This document shows positions 49,023 to 57,488 of a DNA stretch of 64,000 nt, piece by piece. The notes beneath the pieces are model-generated. The model saw only the letters and a list, made by a program, of their open reading frames with translations. It made no database searches and was not told the DNA's origin. Both the position numbers and the translations under genes were made by a program. The stretch is from Streptomyces spirodelae (GTDB lineage: Bacteria; Actinomycetota; Actinomycetes; Streptomycetales; Streptomycetaceae). Positions within the stretch are counted from its first letter, which is position 1; each line of letters starts with the position of its first letter. The stretch covers positions 1 through 64,000 of the forward strand of contig NZ_JAFFZN010000015.1 of NCBI RefSeq assembly GCF_017676385.1. Direction: 5' to 3'.

Positions 49023-51043
49023 GTGCCACCCCTCGTCGCGTTCACGCTCCGGACCCTGGCACGGTGCCGCACGGCGTACCAGGCCCCTCCTGCCACCAGC
49101 AGCACCGCGGCGGCCCCACCGCCGGCCAGTACGGCCGGGTGCGGGCCGGTGCCCGCCGCCTGCTGCCCGTTCCCGTCACCGCCGCCGGTGCCCGTGCCGT
49201 CGCCGGCGGCCGCGTCGCCACCGTCTCGCGCGCCGGCCGCGTCGGCGAACGGCGCGTCGTGCTCGGGCCCCTGCTTCGCCCGGCCCTTGACGTCGACGCG
49301 CAGGACGACACGGACCGCGGCGTTCTCGGCGATCCGGGCGGCTCCGGCGCCCAGCGTGACGGCGATGTAGTAGTCGCCGGCGCGCCGTACGGGCCGCACG
49401 GCTGCCGACGGCTCCGCGCGGTTCTTCCAGGAGACGGGAACCGTACCGTGCGAAACCTTGACTGGGTCACCCCGGTAGGGCCGCCGCGGGGAGAACTCCA
49501 GCCCGTCCGTGACCGGCAGCCGCCCGGGCGCGTACGTCTGGGTCCGTACGTAGGAGAAGGGGACGCCGCTCTGCTGCCGTTTGGGCTCGTTGGCGAACTC
49601 CACGTCGTAGCGGAGCTGTTGGTTCCAGCCCACCGGCACCCGGTACCAGCGGGTCTGGGCGGGCACCAGGGTGTCCCGCCAGACGCCCTCCCGCAGCTTC
49701 CTCGCGTCGTTGAAACCGGTGCCGCCCTCGATGTCCCTGGGCGTTCCGGTGGGCAGGGTGGCATCCTTGCCACCGTCCCGGTACCCCGTCTCGGCGCGGG
49801 CCGGGGCGGCGCCGTGCGGCAGCGGACGCTCGGCGCCCAGCCGCAGCTCCACGGGCCAGCGTGCCCGGTCGGAGTCGTCGTCGGAGTCGCGGCTCAGCTC
49901 GAAGGTGAACAGCCCCGGCTTGTCGCAGTCGAGGCCGCCGTCCTCGCTGGGGACACGGCTGACGGCCGCAGTGACCGGGGTGCCGCCCTCGCTCTGCTGG
50001 AACCAGGCACGGTCGTGGCCGCACCTGCTGCCGTCGGGGCTGCGCACCGTCAGCTTCAGCCCGTCCAGACCGGCCACGCGCGCGCCCGGCTGCGGCACGC
50101 CGGTGGCGGCGAAGTCCACGGTCCGCGCGCCGGACCCGCCGTCGAGCCGGGCGGCGTACCAGCGGGTCTCGCCGGGCCCGATGGTGTCCAGGTACTGACC
50201 ACCGAGGCGCAGCGTCGGCGCATCGGCCGAGGAGTGCGCACCGGTGACCCGCTTGCCCCGGAGGCGGTAGCCGTCCGCGGACTGCCGTCCGGCGCGCTCC
50301 AGTTCCCGGGCCAGGTCCTCGGCCTCGGGTGCGTCGTAGTACTCGCCGTGCCCGGCCCGCGCGATGCACTCCAACTGCTTGCGTGCCTTGCCCTCGACCT
50401 GGAAGCCGATGGCGTCGATACGCAGGTCGAGGCCGTCTTTGGACAGTTCCTCGGCGACCTCGCAAGGGTCGGGCGTCCCGCAGGTGTCCTCGCCGTCGGA
50501 GACCAGCACGATGGTGCGGCGGCCCGGTGCGCTCTTCGACGCGGGTGGCAGGTCCGCTGCGGCCTTCTCGAGCGCGTGGCCGATGGGCGTCTCGCCCCTG
50601 GGCCGCACCTGGGCCACCGCCTTCTTGATGCCGGCCCGGTCCAGGGCGCCGACCGGTTGGACGAGCCGGGTGTCGGTGCAGCTGTCGGCCTTGTCGGCGC
50701 CGTAGACACGCAGCCCGGTCGGGTAGGCGTCGGGCAGGCTGTCGACGAGCGTGCCGACCGCCTTGCGTGCGGACTGCATCCGGGTCCTTCCGGAGCCGTC
50801 CTTGTCGGCCATGGAGCCGGAGGAGTCCAGCACGATCTCCAGCGAGTTCCGGACGAGCGCCGCTGTGCCGGGGACGGCTGGGGCGGCTGGCGCGGCTTTT
50901 GCGACCGGCGCGGGTTGCGCGGCCCGCGCTGCCTGGGCGGCCGCCGCAGTGGTGGCCGCGGCCCCGGTGAGCGGCCCGGCGAGGAAGGCCAGCAGCGCTC
51001 CTCCGGTCACTCCCCGGGCGAGCCGGCTTCGCTCTGGTCGCAT
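49016..51043 (-). CDS. Secreted VWA-domain protein with C-terminal membrane anchor
   Basis: A 675-residue protein. A signal peptide (about 1-40) precedes a von Willebrand factor A domain (about 65-255) with the MIDAS motif DSSGSMADKDG, GETPIGHAL and SDGEDTCG. Beta-rich regions follow and a C-terminal membrane helix (about 640-660). The VWA/MIDAS part binds a metal and another protein; TCGTPDPCE suggests a disulfide. The ATG at 51043 is preferred because a longer leader upstream breaks the signal peptide; GAAGGAC lies just before it. Confidence 0.82.
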   Translation of the reverse strand: MRPERSRLARGVTGGALLAFLAGPLTGAAATTAAAAQAARAAQPAPVAKAAPAAPAVPGTAALVRNSLEIVLDSSGSMADKDGSGRTRMQSARKAVGTLVDSLPDAYPTGLRVYGADKADSCTDTRLVQPVGALDRAGIKKAVAQVRPRGETPIGHALEKAAADLPPASKSAPGRRTIVLVSDGEDTCGTPDPCEVAEELSKDGLDLRIDAIGFQVEGKARKQLECIARAGHGEYYDAPEAEDLARELERAGRQSADGYRLRGKRVTGAHSSADAPTLRLGGQYLDTIGPGETRWYAARLDGGSGARTVDFAATGVPQPGARVAGLDGLKLTVRSPDGSRCGHDRAWFQQSEGGTPVTAAVSRVPSEDGGLDCDKPGLFTFELSRDSDDDSDRARWPVELRLGAERPLPHGAAPARAETGYRDGGKDATLPTGTPRDIEGGTGFNDARKLREGVWRDTLVPAQTRWYRVPVGWNQQLRYDVEFANEPKRQQSGVPFSYVRTQTYAPGRLPVTDGLEFSPRRPYRGDPVKVSHGTVPVSWKNRAEPSAAVRPVRRAGDYYIAVTLGAGAARIAENAAVRVVLRVDVKGRAKQGPEHDAPFADAAGARDGGDAAAGDGTGTGGGDGNGQQAAGTGPHPAVLAGGGAAAVLLVAGGAWYAVRHRARVRSVNATRGGTW

Positions 51044-51079
51044 GTCCTTCGTCCCCCTTGCCCATCGGATCTCCCGCAG

Positions 51080-51113
51080 CTTTGCGAGAGCACCGTATTG
51101 CTTTGCAAGAGCA
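51080..51113. repeat. 13-bp direct repeats upstream of the VWA gene
   Basis: CTTTGCGAGAGCA (51080) and CTTTGCAAGAGCA (51101) repeat with 12 of 13 bases equal, 21 bp apart (two helical turns), 40-70 bp before the VWA gene start. The second copy overlaps a near-palindrome TTGCTTTGCAAGAGCAA. This is a candidate operator. Confidence 0.55.
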
Positions 51114-51192
51114 AGCGACAAGAGGGTGAGTGTCACGGTACAGAAACAGCTGGCAGCCTCAAATTTCCCTGCGCAGAAGGCCGGATACGACG

Positions 51193-51225
51193 GAGGCCCC
51201 GACCGCCAGAAGCGGCAGGGGCCTC
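51193..51225. terminator. Terminator after DLW-39
   Basis: GAGGCCCC pairs with GGGGCCTC with an inner CGCC/GGCG-like stem. It follows the DLW-39 gene on the minus strand. Confidence 0.8.
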
Positions 51226-51245
51226 ACGTTCACTGTTCGCTGGGG

Positions 51246-51380
51246 TTACACACCCGAACCTGCGGGCACGGAGTCGGTCGCCTCCGTCCACAGATCCTGC
51301 TCGGCGCGGTCCGCCTGGATCTGGCGGTACACGAGGAGACCGCCGATGGCGGCCAGTGCGACCAGGAAAAGCTTCTTCAC
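51246..51380 (-). CDS. DLW-39 family small protein
   Basis: A 44-residue protein starting at a GTG (VKKLFLVALAAIGGLLVYRQI) with one hydrophobic N-terminal helix and the family sequence EQDLWTEATDSV, ending in TAA. It matches the DLW-39 family, which I recall sits near the tRNA-Ile/tRNA-Ala locus by gyrA. AAGGACGAGG lies upstream. The function is unknown. Confidence 0.85.
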   Translation of the reverse strand: MKKLFLVALAAIGGLLVYRQIQADRAEQDLWTEATDSVPAGSGV

Positions 51381-51509
51381 CGCGCTACCTCGTCCTTCTT
51401 AGACATTGGGACCTCTCTGGCGGCCGATGATACCCAACGGCCTCCCCGAACAGCCGGGTCGGCCCGACGGCGCCCCGACGCGCCGCCGGGGCCCCGGTCA
51501 CCCGCTTCC

Positions 51510-52613
51510 TCACGCGGTCCGGGAGCGCTTCTTCCGCTTCGTCCTGGAGCGCTCCTCCAGCTGGATCTCCCGCTCGGCGCCCGGCACGCCCTCCGCCAGC
51601 TCCCGGGCCCGCTCCCGCTCGGAGTTGAACTCGGCGCCCAGGGCTATGGCCAGATTGGTGAGCCACAGCCACACCAGGAAGACCACGACGCCGCCCAGCG
51701 TCCCGTAGGTCTTGTTGTACGACCCGAAGTTCGCCGCGTAGAACGCGAACCCCACCGAAGCGATCAGCCAGACCACCAGCGCCAGTACGGCGCCCGGCAG
51801 AACCGAGGCGAAGCCGCGCAGCCGCGCATTGGGCGAGGCGTAGTACAGCACCGCGATGATCAGGATGACGACCAGCACCATCACCGGCCATTTGGCCCAG
51901 TTCCACGCCGTCACCGCCGCGTCCCCCAGACCGAGCGCGTTCCCGGCCTTCTTCGCCAGCGGACCGCTGACCACCAGCCCGACCAGCACCAGCGCCTGGA
52001 GCAGCACCGCGATCAGCGTCACCAGGAGCTGCACGGGGCGCAGCTGGAAGACGGAGCGGCCCTCCTCCACCTCGTAGACGACGTTCGAGGCGCGGATGAA
52101 GGCGCCCACGTATCCCGAGGCCGTCCACAGTGCGCCCAGCACGCCGACGATCAGCATCACGGTGGGGGTTCCGGAGCCGGACCCCATGGACTCGATCGGC
52201 TTCTTGAACGTGTCCACGGCGGATGCCGGGCCGATCGAACTGACCAGGTCGTTGAGTGTGTCGATGATCTTCTCACGGCTCATCACCAGGCTGACCAGCG
52301 AGATCAGCGCGATCAGCGCCGGGAAGATCGAAAGTACCGAGTAGTAGGTGAGCGCGGCGGCCGAGTCCGAGAGATTGTCCTCCTTGAACTCGGTCAGGGT
52401 GCGCTTGAGCGTCTGACCGAGGGTGCCGCTGCGCGCGTGCGGTGGCCCCTCGGGCCGCCGGCCGGACGTCTTCTCCCGCTCGGGATCCCGCACGGCCGCG
52501 GGCTCTGGCTCCCCCTCGGGCCCGCGCTTCGGTTCGTGCTCGGAGGCGCGCCCGGGCTCCTGCCCGTGCTCAGGCTCGTTCTCGGGCCGCGACCCGGGAT
52601 CGGGACTGGTCAT
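51510..52613 (-). CDS. YihY/UPF0761 (BrkB) family membrane protein
   Basis: A 367-residue protein. The first 60 residues are a Glu/Pro/Arg-rich tail; then about six membrane helices carry the YihY pattern (LTEFKEDNLSDSAAALTYYSVLSIFPALIALISLVSL, NARLRGFASVLPGAVLALVVWLIASVGFAFYAANFGSYNKTYGTLGGVVVFLVWLWLTNLAIALGAEFNSE). The end is Arg/Lys-rich. Start ATG 52613 has GGAG 7 bases upstream; an adjacent GTG is three bases further. The function of the family is uncertain. Confidence 0.88.
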   Translation of the reverse strand: MTSPDPGSRPENEPEHGQEPGRASEHEPKRGPEGEPEPAAVRDPEREKTSGRRPEGPPHARSGTLGQTLKRTLTEFKEDNLSDSAAALTYYSVLSIFPALIALISLVSLVMSREKIIDTLNDLVSSIGPASAVDTFKKPIESMGSGSGTPTVMLIVGVLGALWTASGYVGAFIRASNVVYEVEEGRSVFQLRPVQLLVTLIAVLLQALVLVGLVVSGPLAKKAGNALGLGDAAVTAWNWAKWPVMVLVVILIIAVLYYASPNARLRGFASVLPGAVLALVVWLIASVGFAFYAANFGSYNKTYGTLGGVVVFLVWLWLTNLAIALGAEFNSERERARELAEGVPGAEREIQLEERSRTKRKKRSRTA

Positions 52614-52616
52614 CAC

Positions 52617-53097
52617 AGCACTCCGCTCGCCGAGGAGGCGCTCGTCGGCGCCGACGGTCAGGACGCGCTACCGGTACCAGGGCCCGTAGGGGCACAAACG
52701 TCGACAGGAGCCGAGGCCGACAGGGGCCGAGGAGGAGCCCGGCCTCCGACGGACGGCGGAGGCGGATGGGCCCGGCGGTCGATGCCGCGCCAGTGGCCGG
52801 ACCCCGGACTGAGGGGAACCGCTGCGGGAACGGGGGATCCGGGTGGAGCGCCGGGACCGGGCCGTACGAGGGTCGGCTCACGGGGTGGCCCCGGCGCTCT
52901 CACCGTCCGCGCTGATCGGGAACCGCTGGGTGATCGGCCTGGCCCGGGGGCGTGCCGGACGAACCCTCGCCGCCGGTACGTGACTTGAGCATGCGGCCCG
53001 CCGAGAGGTCCGGGGCGCCGCAGCGCTAGGGTGTGCGGCATTCGCGGCGGTGCCCGGACATCGCTCAAAGCACGCGCAGCACTCGGGGGAGTACCGG
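52617..53097. other. 481-bp gene-free region
   Basis: No open frame here shows good coding character; candidates are Pro/Arg/Gly-rich shadows. I see no tRNA, terminator or clear repeat. It contains the divergent promoters for the YihY protein and the next membrane protein. Confidence 0.5.
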
Positions 53098-53952
53098 ATG
53101 AGCAGGGCCGGCCGTGGATTCGGCAACCGTCCCACAGGACCCGTTCCGCACCGCCCAGGGCCCATCGGCAGGCTGAACCGGGCCTTCCGCGTCGGCTTGG
53201 GCACCACCCGTCAGGACCTCCGCGGACGCCTCCACGACAGCACCATCGCCCGGATGCGGCGCTCGCGGACGCTGCTGGGCATGGTCGCCGCCGGGTGGCT
53301 GGTCATGGCCTACCCCCTGAGCGAGGGCCGCGAAGAGTTCGCCCTGGGCAAACTCGTCGAACTCGTCATCGCCTGCGGCATCCTGCTGGTCGGCAGCTTC
53401 GTCGGCATCGCGGTCTTCCTCATCGCGAGCACCCCCGACCGGCGCCGCGACTTCACCCGGCGCCTGGGCGGACCCATCAGCTCCGTCCTCGCGCTCGCAA
53501 CGGGCCCGGCGATCACCTGGCTGTCCGTCACCACCGTCAAGGGCGACCTGGTCGACGGGCCGGGCCTGATCGCCTTCTTCTCCTCGATCGTCGGCTCAGG
53601 CATCATCTGTCGTGTCCTGAGCCTGCTGGTTCTCCTCCTCGGGGCGTTTGTCGCCCTGGTGCTTCTGGTCGTCTCGCTCATCTACACCATCGTCGCGGCC
53701 TATGTGTGCGTCAATTCCTGCTTCCGCGCCGCGGAGGTCCACGAACTGCTCCCCGCGTTGCTGTCCCCTCTGCTGGTGTGGTCGCTGTTCGTCTTCCAGT
53801 TGATCGACGGTCCCGATGTGGCGGCGCCCCCCGAGGTGCTGTACACGTTCCTTCTCGGCGGCCCGCTGACGGTGACCGCCCTGTCGGTCTGGGAGGTACG
53901 GCGCCTGCGCAGCCGCTACGGGATCACCCTGCGCACCGCGCTGGGCCGCTGA
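53098..53952 (+). CDS. Multi-pass membrane protein of unknown function
   Basis: A 284-residue protein with an Arg/Gly/Pro-rich N-terminus (about 1-55) and six membrane helices (about 58-80, 90-112, 130-150, 160-185, 200-225, 245-265). The ATG at 53098 follows CGGGGGAG. I recognise no family. It has Streptomyces-like composition and is followed by a terminator, so it stands alone. Confidence 0.65.
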   Translation: MSRAGRGFGNRPTGPVPHRPGPIGRLNRAFRVGLGTTRQDLRGRLHDSTIARMRRSRTLLGMVAAGWLVMAYPLSEGREEFALGKLVELVIACGILLVGSFVGIAVFLIASTPDRRRDFTRRLGGPISSVLALATGPAITWLSVTTVKGDLVDGPGLIAFFSSIVGSGIICRVLSLLVLLLGAFVALVLLVVSLIYTIVAAYVCVNSCFRAAEVHELLPALLSPLLVWSLFVFQLIDGPDVAAPPEVLYTFLLGGPLTVTALSVWEVRRLRSRYGITLRTALGR

Positions 53953-53999
53953 ACGGGCTCGACTCCTCCGTCGGCCCCGGGTCCTCTCGGAGCACGACG

Positions 54000-54035
54000 A
54001 CAAAGGCCCCCGGTTCGATGGCCGGGGGCCTTTGT
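54000..54035. terminator. Terminator between the membrane protein and tRNA-Ile
   Basis: ACAAAGGCCCCCGG pairs with CCGGGGGCCTTTGT around an 8-base loop. It can end both the plus-strand gene and the minus-strand tRNA. Confidence 0.88.
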
Positions 54036-54040
54036 GCTGG

Positions 54041-54114
54041 TGCGGCTACCAGGACTTGAACCTGGGGCCTCTTCCTTATCAGGGAAGCGCTCTAACCGTC
54101 TGAGCTATAGCCGC
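54041..54114 (-). tRNA. tRNA-Ile (anticodon GAT)
   Basis: A 74-nt tRNA. Acceptor GCGGCTA / TAGCCGC, D arm AGCTCAGACGGTTAGAGC, anticodon arm CTTCCCTGATAAGGAAG (anticodon GAT) and T arm GGTTCAAGTCC. It lies downstream of gyrA, as in other actinobacteria. Confidence 0.95.
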
Positions 54115-54184
54115 GCGCTGCACAGAAAGGTTAGCGCACTTCAGCCGTGGTCCCAAATCGGTTCCGTACGGGCCGGGGGCCGGG

Positions 54185-54769
54185 CTACTCGTCCTCGGCC
54201 AAGGTCAGCTCCACCCCGCCGACGAAGCCCGCCGAGAGGTTGTAGATGAAGGCGCCCAGGGTGGCCAGCGCGGTGGCCAGGACGACGTTGATCACGGCGA
54301 TGAGCGAGGTGAAGAGCAGGACGCGGGGCAGCGAGAGGAACGTCTCCAGGTCGAAGCCGCCGTTGCCCTCGGCGCTGGTGGCCTCGCTGACGGTGCCGCC
54401 GAGGGTGGAGAAGACGCCCATCGCGTCCATCACCATCCACAGCACGGCGACCGCCACGATGGTGCACAGCCCCAGCGCCACGGACAGCAGGAAGCTGACC
54501 TTCATCACCGACCACGGGTCGGCCTTCGCCACCCGCAGCCGGGCCTTACGGGTCCGCGGCACCGTGCGGGCCCCGGTACGGGGCTTGCGTACGGTGCCCG
54601 CTCCCGGCTGCTCCGGCCGGCCGCCAGCAGCCGCCTGCCGGTCCCCGTCCGGGGACGGATACGCCTGCGGCGGCCGGTGCGGCTGCTGCTCGGTCTGCGG
54701 CTGGGCCGGGGACGGGGGCTTCGCCTGCGGCTGCGGCTGAGCCTTCGGCTGCGGCTGAGCACCACTCAC
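54185..54769 (-). CDS. DUF3566 membrane protein
   Basis: A 194-residue protein. The first 85 residues are Gln/Pro/Lys-rich (QPQPKAQPQPQAKPP...), then a basic RKARLRVAKADPWSVMKVSFLLSVALG leads into the first of two membrane helices (about 90-113 and 151-172). It ends in an acidic LAEDE. DUF3566 proteins are encoded right after gyrA in actinobacteria. It begins with GTG 18 bases after gyrA's stop and is in the same operon. Confidence 0.9.
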   Translation of the reverse strand: MSGAQPQPKAQPQPQAKPPSPAQPQTEQQPHRPPQAYPSPDGDRQAAAGGRPEQPGAGTVRKPRTGARTVPRTRKARLRVAKADPWSVMKVSFLLSVALGLCTIVAVAVLWMVMDAMGVFSTLGGTVSEATSAEGNGGFDLETFLSLPRVLLFTSLIAVINVVLATALATLGAFIYNLSAGFVGGVELTLAEDE

Positions 54770-54787
54770 GCCCTGCTCCTAGTTGTC

Positions 54788-57397
54788 CTAGTCGTCGTCC
54801 GGGTCGGGCGCGTCCTGCTCCCCCACGTCAGGGGTACCCGCCGCGGCCTCCACTTCCTCGGCCTCCCGACCGGCTTCGGCGTTCCGTGCCACGCCGACAA
54901 CCGCGTCCTTCTTGCCCAGGTTGATCAGTTGGACGCCCATGGTGTCACGGCCGGTCTCCCGCACCTCGTTGACCCGCGTACGGATCACACCGCCGCTGAG
55001 CGTGATGGCGAGGATCTCGTCCGTCTCCTCGACCACCAGCGCACCGACCAGTGATCCCCGGTCCTCCACGATCTTGGCGGCCTTGATGCCGAGGCCGCCG
55101 CGGCCCTGGACCCGGTAGTCGTCCACGTTGGTCCGCTTCGCGTACCCGCCATCGGTCGCCGTGAACACGAACGTACCCGCCCGCACGACATTCATCGAGA
55201 GCAGTTCGTCGTCCTCGCGGAAACTCATCCCCTTGACACCGGAGGTGGCCCGCCCCATGGGACGCAGCGCCTCGTCGGTCGCGGTGAAGCGGATCGACTG
55301 GGCCTTCTTGCTGACCAGCAGCAGGTCGTCGTCGGGAGAGACCAACTCGGCGCCGATCAGTTCGTCGTCGCGGCCGTCCTCCATCTCGCGGAGGTTGATC
55401 GCGATGACGCCGCCGGAGCGGGGCGAGTCGTAGTCCTTGAGGGGGGTCTTCTTGACCAGCCCCGACTTGGTGGCCAGCACCAGGTAGGGCACCGCCTCGT
55501 AGTCCCGGATGGCGAGGATCTCGGCGATCTGCTCATCCGGCTGGAAGGCCAGCAGGTTGGCCACGTGCTGGCCCCGCGCGTCCCGTCCCGCGTCGGGCAG
55601 TTCGTATGCCTTGGCCCGGTAGACACGGCCCTTGTTGGTGAAGAACAGCAGCCAGTGGTGGGTGGTGGAGACGAAGAAGTGGTCGACGATGTCGTCTTCC
55701 TTCAGCTTCGTCCCGCGCACGCCCTTGCCGCCGCGCTTCTGGGCGCGGTAGTCGTCCGTCTTGGTGCGCTTGACGTAGCCGCCACGGGTGATCGTGACGA
55801 CGATGTCCTCCTCGGCGATCAGGTCCTCGATGGACATGTCGCCCTCGAAGGGGATCAGCTTGCTACGCCGGTCGTCGCCGAACTTGTCGACGATCGCGCG
55901 CAGCTCCTCGCCGATGATCTGCCGCTGCTTCTCGGGCGAGGCGAGGATCGTGTTGTACTCGTTGATCTTCGCCTGGAGCTCGTCGTGCTCGGCGGTGATC
56001 TTCTGCCGCTCCAACGCGGCCAGCCGGCGCAGCTGCATCTCCAGGATCGCGTTGGCCTGGATCTCGTCGATCGTCAGCAGCCCCATCAGACCCTCGCGGG
56101 CCACATCGACGGTCTCGCTGCGCCGGATCAGCGCGATGACCTCGTCGATCGCGTCCAGCGCCTTGAGCAGACCGCGCAGGATGTGGGCGCGCTCCTCGGC
56201 CTTGCGCAGCCGGAAGCGGGTGCGGCGCACGATCACGTCGATCTGGTGTGCGACCCAGTGCCGGATGAAGGCGTCCAGCGACAGCGTGCGCGGCACGCCC
56301 TCGACCAGGGCCAGCATGTTGGCGCCGAAGTTGGTCTGCAGATCGGTGTGCTTGTAGAGGTTGTTGAGGACGACCTTGGCGACCGCGTCCCGCTTCAGGA
56401 CGATGACCAGGCGCTGGCCGGTCCGCGAGGACGTCTCGTCGCGGACGTCCGCGATACCGCCGATCCGGCCGTCCTTGACCAGGTCGGCGATCTTCAACGC
56501 GAGGTTGTCCGGGTTGACCTGGAAGGGCAGCTCGGTGACGACCAGGCACTGGCGGCCCTGGATCTCCTCGACCTCCACCACGGCCCGCATGGTGATCGAG
56601 CCGCGCCCGGTGCGGTACGCCTCCTCGATGCCCTTGCGGCCCACCACCAGCGCGCCGCTGGGGAAGTCCGGACCCTTGATCCGCTCCATGAGGGCTTCCA
56701 GCAGCTCCTCGTTGGAGGCTTCCGGGTGGTCGAGATACCACTGGGCGCCGGCGGCGACCTCGCGCAGGTTGTGCGGCGGGATGTTGGTCGCCATACCGAC
56801 GGCGATTCCGGCCGAGCCGTTGATCAGCAGGTTGGGGAAGCGCGCCGGCAGAACCGTCGGCTCCTGGTTGCGGCCGTCGTAATTGTCCTGGAAATCGACG
56901 GTCTCCTCGTCGATGTCCCGGAGCATCTCCATGGCCAGCGGCGCCATCTTGCACTCGGTGTACCGCATGGCCGCGGCCGGGTCGTTGCCGGGCGAGCCGA
57001 AGTTGCCGTTCGAGTCGACCAACGGCATCCGCATCGACCACGGCTGCGCCAGCCGCACCAGCGCGTCGTAGATCGAGGTGTCACCGTGCGGGTGGTAGGT
57101 GCCCATCACATCGCCCACGACGCGGGCGCACTTGTAGTAGCCCTTCTCGGGGCGGTACCCGCCGTCGTACATCGCGTAGAGCACCCGGCGGTGCACCGGC
57201 TTGAGGCCGTCGCGGATGTCGGGCAGCGCGCGGCTGACGATCACGCTCATCGCGTAGTCGAGGTACGAGCGCTGCATCTCCGTCTCGAGGCTGACGGGCT
57301 CGACGCGCGCGCCCGCCTCGGTGTCCACCAGCGCGCTGTCGGGTGCCGGGGCGTTCTCGGGCGTCGGCTCCGGGGTGGTGGGGGTCTCGTCGGCCAT
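54788..57397 (-). CDS. gyrA: DNA gyrase subunit A
   Basis: An 869-residue GyrA. The breakage-reunion domain carries the catalytic Tyr146 in AAAMRYTE and the quinolone-determining region HPHGDTSIYDALVRL; the residue at the E. coli Ser83 position is Thr107 and Asp87 is Asp111. The C-terminal beta-pinwheel has the GyrA box QKRGGKG and ends with an acidic tail. It forms the A2B2 enzyme that introduces negative supercoils. It follows gyrB and precedes DUF3566. Confidence 0.97.
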   Translation of the reverse strand: MADETPTTPEPTPENAPAPDSALVDTEAGARVEPVSLETEMQRSYLDYAMSVIVSRALPDIRDGLKPVHRRVLYAMYDGGYRPEKGYYKCARVVGDVMGTYHPHGDTSIYDALVRLAQPWSMRMPLVDSNGNFGSPGNDPAAAMRYTECKMAPLAMEMLRDIDEETVDFQDNYDGRNQEPTVLPARFPNLLINGSAGIAVGMATNIPPHNLREVAAGAQWYLDHPEASNEELLEALMERIKGPDFPSGALVVGRKGIEEAYRTGRGSITMRAVVEVEEIQGRQCLVVTELPFQVNPDNLALKIADLVKDGRIGGIADVRDETSSRTGQRLVIVLKRDAVAKVVLNNLYKHTDLQTNFGANMLALVEGVPRTLSLDAFIRHWVAHQIDVIVRRTRFRLRKAEERAHILRGLLKALDAIDEVIALIRRSETVDVAREGLMGLLTIDEIQANAILEMQLRRLAALERQKITAEHDELQAKINEYNTILASPEKQRQIIGEELRAIVDKFGDDRRSKLIPFEGDMSIEDLIAEEDIVVTITRGGYVKRTKTDDYRAQKRGGKGVRGTKLKEDDIVDHFFVSTTHHWLLFFTNKGRVYRAKAYELPDAGRDARGQHVANLLAFQPDEQIAEILAIRDYEAVPYLVLATKSGLVKKTPLKDYDSPRSGGVIAINLREMEDGRDDELIGAELVSPDDDLLLVSKKAQSIRFTATDEALRPMGRATSGVKGMSFREDDELLSMNVVRAGTFVFTATDGGYAKRTNVDDYRVQGRGGLGIKAAKIVEDRGSLVGALVVEETDEILAITLSGGVIRTRVNEVRETGRDTMGVQLINLGKKDAVVGVARNAEAGREAEEVEAAAGTPDVGEQDAPDPDDD

Positions 57398-57488
57398 GGT
57401 TAAAGATCAAGTCCTTCTCTGTGTGCGGCGCTTCGCGGTCCTGGTCGCTGCGAGGTCCTGGTCCGGGAACGGCAACCAGGGGCCGACG

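Noticed and set aside
54788..57397. Thr107 at the quinolone position as an acquired resistance change
   Set aside because: Thr at this position may simply be the normal residue in Streptomyces; there is no reference to show a mutation.
55565..57403. A 612-residue plus-strand frame over gyrA
   Set aside because: It is antisense to gyrA, which has all catalytic motifs on the minus strand.
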